Shown one piece after another: positions 17,359-24,785 of a stretch of 64,000 nt of DNA. The notes beneath the pieces were generated by a model. That model did no database searches. It saw only the letters and a program-made list of their open reading frames with translations, and was not told the origin of the DNA. The stretch's first letter is position 1. Each line of letters opens with the position of its first letter. Source of the DNA: Rhizobium sp. AC27/96 (GTDB lineage Bacteria; Pseudomonadota; Alphaproteobacteria; Rhizobiales; Rhizobiaceae); NCBI RefSeq assembly GCF_001692325.1, contig NZ_LXKN01000046.1, positions 310,001 through 374,000 on the forward strand, written 5' to 3'. The position numbers and the translations under genes are program-made.

Positions 17359-17850
17359 TCAGCTGAGCGCATCGATTTCTTCGTTGGTCAGCGTATCCGG
17401 CAGCACCGTCACGGGGATCGGGAAAGCTGCCGCTCGCCCTGCGATCGACGAAACCAGCGGGCCCGGGCCCTCCTTGGCGGAACCGGCAGCGAGAACAAGA
17501 AGCGCGATATCGCGATCCTCCTCGATCACCGCGTTGATCTGCTCGGCGGCGGATCCCTCACGAATGACGATTTCCGCATCAATGCCGACAGTCTCGCGGA
17601 TGGTCTGGGCCGCCTTTGCCGTCACCGCCTCGGCTTCCTCGCGCGCTTCCGCCCGCATGATCTCCTCGACGCCAAGCCATTGCTGGAAGTCGCCATCGGG
17701 GATCACATAGAGGAGCACGAGGCCGCCATTGGAATTCTTGGCACGCCGGCCGGCATAATGGACGGCGCGCTGGCATTCCGGTGTGCCGTCGATGACCGCC
17801 ATGAATTTGCGGCGATGACCTTCGAGCCGTGAGAGACGTTTTGATACCAT
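17359..17850 (-). CDS. Universal stress protein family
   Basis: UspA-like single-domain protein of about 163 residues. FMAVIDGTPECQRAVHYA forms the first strand and helix, and VLAAGSAKEGPGPLV followed by PIPVTVLP is the C-terminal nucleotide-loop region. The loop deviates from the classical G2xG9xG(S/T) ATP motif, so nucleotide binding is uncertain. The ATG at 17850 was chosen over an upstream in-frame start because the sequence before it does not look like this family. It sits between trpS and the Nfu gene. Confidence 0.85.
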   Translation of the reverse strand: MVSKRLSRLEGHRRKFMAVIDGTPECQRAVHYAGRRAKNSNGGLVLLYVIPDGDFQQWLGVEEIMRAEAREEAEAVTAKAAQTIRETVGIDAEIVIREGSAAEQINAVIEEDRDIALLVLAAGSAKEGPGPLVSSIAGRAAAFPIPVTVLPDTLTNEEIDALS

Positions 17851-17925
17851 GCGGCGACTCAAACACCCGGAGACGGCGTTTTGCAAGCCCCCGTTTTTCG
17901 ACGGGAGCCCTGCCCTACAAGATCA

Positions 17926-18990
17926 TCAGTAGATGAAGCCGACGATATCGCGCACCTGCTTCATCGTCACGTCGGCGCGGGCGCGGGCGCGGGCGCTGCC
18001 GTCACGCAGGACGCTATCGATATGGCCTGGATCGGCCATCAGCCGGCGCATCTCGGTGGTGATCGGCGAAAGCACGTGCACGGCAAGATCAACCAGAGCC
18101 GGCTTGAAGACCGAGAATTGCTGACCGCCGAATTCGGACAGAACTTCCGCCTTGGACTTGTCGGCAAGCGCTGCATAGATGCCGACCAGATTGTCGGCTT
18201 CCGGCCGGCCGGCGAGACCATCGGCTTCGCTCGGCAAGCCATCCGGATCGGTCTTGGCCTTGCGGATCTTCTTCGAGATGTTCTCTTCGTCGTCGAGCAG
18301 ATTGATGCGCGACAGGTCCGAGGCGTCTGACTTCGACATTTTCTTGGTGCCGTCACGCAGCGACATGACGCGCGGTGCCGGGCCATCGATCAGCGGCTCG
18401 ACCATCGGGAAATAGGCATGCACCGGCTCGTCGCCGACGGTGATGTCGATGCCATAGCCCGTGCGGCGAATATGCTCCATGTAGTCCAGATTGAACTTCA
18501 TGGCGATATCGCGGGTGAGCTCCAGATGCTGTTTCTGGTCGTCTCCAACAGGAACATGCGTGGCGCGATAGAGCAGGATGTCGGCGGCCATCAGGCTCGG
18601 ATAGGCATAAAGGCCGAGGGAGGCCTGCTCGCGATCTTTGCCGGCCTTGTCCTTGAACTGCGTCATGCGGTTCATCCAGCCGATGCGGGCGACGCAGTTG
18701 AAGATCCAGGCGAGTTCGGCATGGCCCGGTACGGCCGACTGATTGAAGACGATATGTTTTTCCGGATCGATGCCGGCAGCCAGAAATGCGGCGGTGATCG
18801 ACCGCGTCTGGCCCGGCATGTCCTCATGCACCAGCTGGGCGGTAAGCGCATGCATGTCGACGACACAATAGATGCAGTCGTTGTTGGCCTGCAGGGCCAC
18901 GAACTTGCGGATCGCGCCGAGATAATTGCCGAGATGAAGGTTGCCGGTGGGCTGGACGCCGGAGAATACGAGCGGCTTGAATTCGGTCAT
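17926..18990 (-). CDS. trpS: Tryptophanyl-tRNA synthetase
   Basis: Class I aminoacyl-tRNA synthetase that charges tRNA-Trp. The HIGH-type motif appears as PTGNLHLGNYLGA and the KMSKS loop as KMSKSDASD. There are 354 residues, the usual bacterial length. In S. meliloti-like genomes it follows murJ, as here. About 170 bases with a RIME-like palindrome separate it from the gene upstream. Confidence 0.97.
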   Translation of the reverse strand: MTEFKPLVFSGVQPTGNLHLGNYLGAIRKFVALQANNDCIYCVVDMHALTAQLVHEDMPGQTRSITAAFLAAGIDPEKHIVFNQSAVPGHAELAWIFNCVARIGWMNRMTQFKDKAGKDREQASLGLYAYPSLMAADILLYRATHVPVGDDQKQHLELTRDIAMKFNLDYMEHIRRTGYGIDITVGDEPVHAYFPMVEPLIDGPAPRVMSLRDGTKKMSKSDASDLSRINLLDDEENISKKIRKAKTDPDGLPSEADGLAGRPEADNLVGIYAALADKSKAEVLSEFGGQQFSVFKPALVDLAVHVLSPITTEMRRLMADPGHIDSVLRDGSARARARADVTMKQVRDIVGFIY

Positions 18991-19018
18991 GTCGTCCTCG
19001 AAAGGCTTGTGGAGGGCC

Positions 19019-19087
19019 TAGAGCATGATGCCGAAAAGTGTGAGCGGTTTTCGGACGACATCATGCTCCACTATTTGATTCCAGAGC
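19019..19087 (-). repeat. RIME-like palindromic element, partial copy
   Basis: The palindrome GAGCATGATG...CATCATGCTC (19021-19068) is followed by ACTATTTGATTCCAGAGC. Read in reverse orientation, the element at 45819-45932 contains almost the same bases plus a second palindrome that is missing here. This copy is therefore one half of a mosaic element, upstream of trpS. Confidence 0.75.
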
Positions 19088-19161
19088 CGCGCTCGACCCT
19101 TGGTTTCGAGCGGCTTATGCACGGCAGACAGGCTGGGATCAAGAGGCTATGTCTTGGAGGC

Positions 19162-19554
19162 TCACGAAGAATGCTGGATCAGATCCCAGGTATTGCCATA
19201 GGGGTCGGCGAAGACGGCCACCGTGCCATAGACCTCATGGCGCGGCTCTTCCCGAAACTGCACGCCTTTGCCAAGCATCGCCGCATGATCACGGGCGAAG
19301 TCATCGGTCTTGAGGAAGAAGCCGACGCGGCCGCCGGTCTGGTTGCCGATCGCGGCGCGCTGGCTATCGTCGGCAGCTTGAGCGAGCAGCAGCGCCGCCC
19401 CTTCCGTGCCCTTGGGCTTGATGACAACCCAACGCTTGCCCTCCGGCTGCACTTCATCCTGCAGGCACTCGAAACCCAGGGCGTCGCAATAGAAGGCCTT
19501 GGCGCGATCGTAATCATCAACGACGAGGGCGACGAGGAAGAGGGATTGGGGCAT
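19162..19554 (-). CDS. VOC-superfamily protein (glyoxalase/bleomycin-resistance fold)
   Basis: A small protein of 130 residues with the paired beta-alpha-beta-beta-beta modules of the vicinal oxygen chelate fold. The first module is LFLVALVVDDYDRAKAFYCDALGFEC, and the second ends in VAVFADPYGNTWDLIQ. Catalytic or binding function cannot be assigned. GGAG lies 7 bases before the ATG at 19554, which decides the start over an upstream ATG. It lies between two families of intergenic repeats. Confidence 0.8.
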   Translation of the reverse strand: MPQSLFLVALVVDDYDRAKAFYCDALGFECLQDEVQPEGKRWVVIKPKGTEGAALLLAQAADDSQRAAIGNQTGGRVGFFLKTDDFARDHAAMLGKGVQFREEPRHEVYGTVAVFADPYGNTWDLIQHSS

Positions 19555-19583
19555 TGGAGGACTCCACATTTGGTGAATGCCGT

Positions 19584-19624
19584 CCCCTCGCCCCGCTTGC
19601 GGGGAGAGGGCTAGGGTGAGGGGC
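19584..19624. repeat. REP-like GC-rich palindrome, copy A
   Basis: The palindrome CCCTC-G-CCCCGC-TT-GCGGGG-A-GAGGG is followed by a CTAGGGTGAGGGG tail. It is the reverse-oriented counterpart of the element at 19718-19795 and belongs to a short repeat common between rhizobial genes. Confidence 0.7.
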
Positions 19625-19717
19625 CATGCACAGAAGCTAGGCGTCGGCAGACTATCCTGGTCAGCCGCAGCGATCGTGGTGCCGGCACATCTTACTTTTG
19701 TCGCGACATTGGTGAAG

Positions 19718-19795
19718 GCCCCTCATCCGACTTGTCGCAATCTCACTCCGTTCGATCGCTCCAAGCCACCTTCTCCCCGCATTGCGGGGCGAAGG
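19718..19795. repeat. REP-like GC-rich palindrome, copy B
   Basis: CCCCTCATCCG at the left end leads to a hairpin with arms CCTTCTCCCCGC and GCGGGGCGAAGG (19769-19795). With copy A it forms an inverted pair about 90 bases apart just past the murJ stop, so it may act as a transcript end or mRNA stabiliser. Confidence 0.7.
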
Positions 19796-19838
19796 AACGA
19801 GCCTACCCGCCCTTCACCACCTCCGCATCCGAAACGGG

Positions 19839-21404
19839 CTATGCCGGCTTACGCTTCAATTTGCGGCGTATCATGTCCAAATCCACGCCGCCGATGATGA
19901 AGGCCACAACGAAATACACCACCATCGCAATCAATATGAGCAAGCCCAGAACGCCGGTTTTGGTCAGCAGCGACGAGCTCCCCCCCAGAAGCGGTTCCCA
20001 GCGATCAGCCAGATATACGATGACGCCGCCCATGACAGCGGAGGAGATGAGCAGCATCACAGTGCGGCGCGCCAGCGACCACTCCCAGGAAAGGTGACCC
20101 CGACGATAGAGCGTGACGAAGAGCTGTACGGCGTTCAGCCAACCGGCAACCGCTTCGGCGACCGCAATGCCCCGTTCGGCCAGCACCGGGAAAAGCAGGA
20201 TTGATAGCACCGAGTTGACGGCGACGGCGACGGCCGTGTAGCGCATCGGCGATTTCGTATCTTCGCGGGCATAAAAGCCGGGCTGTAGTGCCTTGATCAG
20301 CACGAAAGCCGGCAGGCCAAGGCCGAAGATGGCGAGGATGGAGCCGACCAGCTTTGTATTTTCTGCATTAAAGGCGCCGCGCTCGTAAAGCACGCGGATG
20401 ATATCGTCGGAGAGAAGCCAGAGGGCAACCGCGGCTGGCAGGGTCAGGAACAGCACGAATTCGATCGAGCGGTTCTGGGTATTGGCAGCTTCCTGGATAT
20501 GGCCTGACTTCAGCGAGCGGGCCAGTTCGGGCAGAAGTACGATTCCGACTGCGACGCCGACGACGCCGAGCGGCAGCTGGTAGATGCGGTCTGCATATTG
20601 CAGGGCGGCGATCGCGCCTTCCTTGCCCGAGGCGATCGCCTGGCCGATCACCAGATTGATCTGGGTGACGCCGCCGGTGATGGCCGCCGGGATGGCAAGA
20701 AGCAGTAGCCGTTTGACATTGGGCGTGAAGCGCGGAAAGCGCAGGCCGATATTGATGCCGGCATGGCGCACGCCGATATAGACGACGGCCAGCTGCAGCA
20801 CGCCTGCCACCAGCACCGACCAGGACAGGTACCAAGCGGTGGTCAGCGGATCGGCGCCGTAATAGATCGCGTAAAACAGGGCGCTGATCATCACCAGGTT
20901 GAGGAAGATCGGAGCCACGGCGGCAGCGAAGAAATGATGCAGCGAATTCAGCATGCCGCTCATCATCGCCGTCAGCGACATCGACATCAGATACGGGAAC
21001 ATGACGGCGGCCAACCGGACGGTCAGGTCGAATTTCTCGGCATCGTCGGCGAAGCCGGGCGCGATGACCCAACGCACCAGCAGCGGCATGGCCAGCTCCA
21101 TGACGATGGTGATCAGCAGCAGAACGGAAAAGAGAACGCCGAACACTTCCTCGGAGAAGCGCTTCGCGCCCTCGATACCGTTCGCTTCGATCTCCTTGGC
21201 AAAGAGCGGCACGAAGGCCGCGTTGAAGGCGCCTTCGGCAAACAGGCGGCGAAAAAGGTTTGGAAAGCGGAAGGCGGCATAGAACACGTCGGCCATCGGC
21301 CCGGTGCCAAGCGCTGCGGCCATCAGGGTTTCGCGGGCAAAGCCGAAGATGCGGCTGCCAAGCGTCGCCCCACCGACGGTGATGAATTTCTTAACGAGGC
21401 TCAT
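19839..21404 (-). CDS. murJ: Lipid II flippase MurJ
   Basis: Inner-membrane flippase of the MOP superfamily that moves lipid-linked peptidoglycan precursor across the membrane. There are 521 residues with about 14 hydrophobic segments. The N-terminus KKFITVGGATLGSRIFGFARETLMA holds the conserved Arg of helix 1, and GAFNAAFVPLF and YERGAF are family hallmarks. Its ATG overlaps the glnD stop by four bases, so the two genes are translationally coupled. Confidence 0.96.
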   Translation of the reverse strand: MSLVKKFITVGGATLGSRIFGFARETLMAAALGTGPMADVFYAAFRFPNLFRRLFAEGAFNAAFVPLFAKEIEANGIEGAKRFSEEVFGVLFSVLLLITIVMELAMPLLVRWVIAPGFADDAEKFDLTVRLAAVMFPYLMSMSLTAMMSGMLNSLHHFFAAAVAPIFLNLVMISALFYAIYYGADPLTTAWYLSWSVLVAGVLQLAVVYIGVRHAGINIGLRFPRFTPNVKRLLLLAIPAAITGGVTQINLVIGQAIASGKEGAIAALQYADRIYQLPLGVVGVAVGIVLLPELARSLKSGHIQEAANTQNRSIEFVLFLTLPAAVALWLLSDDIIRVLYERGAFNAENTKLVGSILAIFGLGLPAFVLIKALQPGFYAREDTKSPMRYTAVAVAVNSVLSILLFPVLAERGIAVAEAVAGWLNAVQLFVTLYRRGHLSWEWSLARRTVMLLISSAVMGGVIVYLADRWEPLLGGSSSLLTKTGVLGLLILIAMVVYFVVAFIIGGVDLDMIRRKLKRKPA

Positions 21405-24316
21405 GCGGCAGAACCGGCCTTCTTTTCGACATCGGACTTTTCGGCGGCAGCCGAGCGCGTGGCGGCGGGCGCGATGATGCCGGAGGGCATGCGTTCGCGC
21501 ATCTCATCCTCCTCGCCCGCCATGACCGCCTTCAAGCGCGCGGTGATATTGGCCCGCTTGTTCTCGTTGGAGATCTTCTGCCCGACGAGATCGGTAACAT
21601 AGAAAGTGTCGATGACCTTCTCGCCGAAGGTGGTGATGCGGGCCGACTGGATATCGAGCGAGAGATCCGAGAGAACGGCCGTGATTTCCGACAAAAGGCC
21701 GGTGCGGTCGAGGCATTCGACCTCGATGACCGTGAACTTGTTGGAGAGGCTGTTGGAAATGATCACCGACGGCGGGATCACGAAGGCCTTGTTCTTGCGC
21801 CGGTTCTTCGTTCGCGTCGCAATCACTTCCGGCAGCCGCTTGCGGCCGGCGAGCACATCTTCGATCATCTTGCCGATGGTGCCGGCACGACGAAGCTCAT
21901 CGGCATCGTCGGCGAATTCGCGGCTGACATGGATGGTGTCGAGGGCGCGACCGTCGGCCGTCGTGAAGATCTGCGCGTCGGCGATATTGGCGCCCGCCGC
22001 CGCACAAGCGCCGGCAATCACGGTCAGGAGACGCGGATGGTCGGGCGAGAGCACGGTGATCTCGGTGATGGCGTGGAAGCTGTCGGTGCGCACCATGGTC
22101 GCCAGCACCTTGCCCGATTTGTCCGTCTGGCGAATGAACTGGGTGTGGCGGATCTGGTCCTCCAGCGGCACGGACAAGAGATAGGGCTGGTAGTGCAGCT
22201 TGACGTAGGCCTCGCGGTCCTTCTCGCTCCAATCCGCAAGCGCGTGCTCGAGCGCGTGGGCAGCGGCCTCGGCCCGCTCCTTGCGCGACACTTCGGAGAA
22301 GCCCCCGGCCAGCAGCAGCTCGGTTTCATAATAGAGCGTGCGCAGCAGCTGGCCCTTCCAGCCGTTCCAGACGCCCGGCCCGACGGCGCGGATATCGCAG
22401 ACCGTCAGGATCAGCAGCATCTTCAGCCGGTCGAGCGACTGTACCCGATCGGCGAAGTCGATGATGGTCTTGCGATCCGTCAGGTCACGCGTCTGCGCGA
22501 CCATCGACATTGTGAGATGCTCGGCGATCAGCCACACCACCAGCTCGGTCTGCTTGGGCGACAGGCCAAAGCGCGGGCAGAGTTTGCGGGCCACCTTGGC
22601 GCCGGCTTCGGAGTGATCCTCCTCGCGGCCCTTGGCGATATCGTGCAGGAGCACGGCAACATAAAGCGCGTCACGATCCTCGATACCGGGCATCAGCTTG
22701 TTGGTCAGCGGATGGATATCCTCTGCCTTGCCCTTGTCGATCTCCGACAGCACCTCGACGGCACGGATCAGATGCTCGTCCACCGTATAATGGTGATACA
22801 TGTTGAACTGCATCATCGAGACAATCTTGCCGAATTCCGGAATGAAGCGGCCGAGCACGCCGGCCTCGTTCATGCGGCGGAGAATGAGCGCCGGATCCCG
22901 CTTGGACGTGAGGATCGAAAGGAAAAGCCGGTTCGCCTCCTCGTTCTCGCGCAGATGGTTGTCGATCAGGCCGAGTGAGCGGGTGACGCGCTTCAACGCA
23001 TCCGGATGGAATTCCAGTCCGTTGATGTCGGCGACGAAGAACAGCCTGATGAGGCTGACGGGATCACGCTTGAAGACGTCGGGATTCGCGAGCGCGATGC
23101 GGCCGCGATCCTCGACGAATTCGACGGTGCCGGGGATCTTGCGCGAGCGATTGGCAAAGCGGCTGATGACGCCGGTAAGGCCCGGCGTCGCCTTGGCCTG
23201 CTGGTCCTCAAGTGCTGCGCAGAGGATGCGGGTGAGATCGCCGACATCCTTGGCCACAAGGAAATAGTGCTTCATGAAGCGCTCAACGGCGGAAAGACCG
23301 GGGCGGGCGTGATAGCCGAGGGCAGCGGCGATATCGCGCTGGATGTCGAAGGAAAGACGCTCCTCCGCCTTGCCCGTCAGGAAGTGCATGTGGCAGCGCA
23401 CGGCCCAGAGGAAATCCTCGGCCTTTTCGAACAGCCGATATTCCTGCTTCGAGAGCACGCCGAGCTTCACCAACTCCACGGGATCGCGGACGTGATAGTA
23501 ATATTTCGAGATCCAGAACAGCGTGTGCAGATCGCGAAGGCCACCCTTACCTTCCTTGACGTTGGGCTCAACCAGATAGCGGGTATCGCCTGCCTTGCGG
23601 TGGCGCTCGTCGCGTTCGGCCAGCTTGGCGGCGATGAATTCGGGACCGGTATTGGTGACGATCTCCTTGTCGAAACGCGCCTCCAATTCCCTGGCGAGCG
23701 GTGCATTGCCGCAGATATAGCGGGTCTCGAGAATGGCGGTGCGTACCGTCATATCGGACTTGGCCTCGCGGATGCACTCCTCGACCGTGCGCGTGGCGTG
23801 GCCGACCTTGAAGCCCATGTCCCAGAGCATGTAGAGAATGAACTCGACCGCCTTGTGCGTTTCGCTGTCCGGTTTCGGCTGGAAGAGAAAGAGAAGGTCG
23901 ATATCCGAGCCCGGCGCCAGCGTATCGCGGCCATAGCCGCCGACGGCGGTGACGGAGAAGCTACCTGCACGCTTCGGAAAAACGTGCTGGACGGTGAAAT
24001 CGTAGATAACCGTGATGATCTGGTCCTGCAGCCAGGAAATGCGGTGGGCGCAATCGAGCCCGCTGCCCTGGAAAGCCAGCAGGCGGCGTGCCTCTTCGCG
24101 TCCCTCCTGGCTTGCCTTCTTCAACAGGGCAAGCAGAGCGGACCGCTCCTCGTTCTTATCCAGATTGCGCTTGGCAAGAGCCTCGCATTCCGCTCTCAGC
24201 GAGGGAACGTCGAGAATAGCCGGAAAATCGATGTCATGCATTTCCATGCTCTGCCGACCGGATTCCTGTTCGTTGACCACGGGCCACTGGCGGCGCGCCT
24301 GTCTTTTCGTCTGCAT
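21401..24316 (-). CDS. glnD: [Protein-PII] uridylyltransferase / uridylyl-removing enzyme
   Basis: Nitrogen sensor that uridylylates and de-uridylylates PII proteins in response to glutamine. The nucleotidyltransferase domain shows GGYGRDTLAPGSDIDLLFLF, the HD hydrolase domain LLHDIAKGREEDH, and two ACT domains lie at the C-terminus (AITEITVLSPDHPRLL and FTVIEVECLDRTGLLSEI). The protein has 971 residues. AGAGG about nine bases before the first ATG supports that start, though one at residue 24 is possible. With ptsN and rpoN also present, several nitrogen-control genes share the window. Confidence 0.96.
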   Translation of the reverse strand: MQTKRQARRQWPVVNEQESGRQSMEMHDIDFPAILDVPSLRAECEALAKRNLDKNEERSALLALLKKASQEGREEARRLLAFQGSGLDCAHRISWLQDQIITVIYDFTVQHVFPKRAGSFSVTAVGGYGRDTLAPGSDIDLLFLFQPKPDSETHKAVEFILYMLWDMGFKVGHATRTVEECIREAKSDMTVRTAILETRYICGNAPLARELEARFDKEIVTNTGPEFIAAKLAERDERHRKAGDTRYLVEPNVKEGKGGLRDLHTLFWISKYYYHVRDPVELVKLGVLSKQEYRLFEKAEDFLWAVRCHMHFLTGKAEERLSFDIQRDIAAALGYHARPGLSAVERFMKHYFLVAKDVGDLTRILCAALEDQQAKATPGLTGVISRFANRSRKIPGTVEFVEDRGRIALANPDVFKRDPVSLIRLFFVADINGLEFHPDALKRVTRSLGLIDNHLRENEEANRLFLSILTSKRDPALILRRMNEAGVLGRFIPEFGKIVSMMQFNMYHHYTVDEHLIRAVEVLSEIDKGKAEDIHPLTNKLMPGIEDRDALYVAVLLHDIAKGREEDHSEAGAKVARKLCPRFGLSPKQTELVVWLIAEHLTMSMVAQTRDLTDRKTIIDFADRVQSLDRLKMLLILTVCDIRAVGPGVWNGWKGQLLRTLYYETELLLAGGFSEVSRKERAEAAAHALEHALADWSEKDREAYVKLHYQPYLLSVPLEDQIRHTQFIRQTDKSGKVLATMVRTDSFHAITEITVLSPDHPRLLTVIAGACAAAGANIADAQIFTTADGRALDTIHVSREFADDADELRRAGTIGKMIEDVLAGRKRLPEVIATRTKNRRKNKAFVIPPSVIISNSLSNKFTVIEVECLDRTGLLSEITAVLSDLSLDIQSARITTFGEKVIDTFYVTDLVGQKISNENKRANITARLKAVMAGEEDEMRERMPSGIIAPAATRSAAAEKSDVEKKAGSAA

Positions 24317-24464
24317 GCGCTATAGCCTCTTTGCCCGGCGATTGACACAGGCAATCTGCACCGAAATTCCCATAATCCAGCCTGAGCCGAATCCATGATC
24401 TCAGGATTTCTATCGGGTCAAGGTTGACGAAGCGTGACGGCAATCGATGCAGAAACCGGCAGTT

Positions 24465-24758
24465 TCAGGGCCTCGGCATATCCAGCGCCCGTCTAAGCTC
24501 GTTCAAGCTATGTAATATGTTTCGCGACTGGGCACCAATCTGCATGACCATTTCGCGCTCGCATTCCCAATAGCCGGCCTTGGCGATCTTCGAACAGATG
24601 TCGGAAATGCGGCTGCAGGACAGAGCGATGTTCAGAAGACCGCGATCGGACTCGCAATCCGGCGGCTCGCCCTCGCCGCAGATCTTGCCGCGAGCGGCGA
24701 TGGGAGAAAAGCGATCGGCCAATACGCGGACCTCGGAGAGAAGATTTTCGATATGCAT
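24465..24758 (-). CDS. Hypothetical small cysteine-containing protein
   Basis: A 97-residue open frame on the same strand as mutS and glnD, starting 27 bases after the mutS stop. I do not recognise a family. It is mostly helical in character, with five Cys (near 27, 35, 48, 55 and 66) and no membrane segment or signal peptide. The spacing of Cys could support metal binding or disulfides, but no standard motif is evident. Placement and same-strand orientation in a tight gene run argue that it is real; an accidental frame is possible. Confidence 0.55.
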   Translation of the reverse strand: MHIENLLSEVRVLADRFSPIAARGKICGEGEPPDCESDRGLLNIALSCSRISDICSKIAKAGYWECEREMVMQIGAQSRNILHSLNELRRALDMPRP

Positions 24759-24785
24759 CCTAATGTCCCTGGAAATCGCTTTCGG

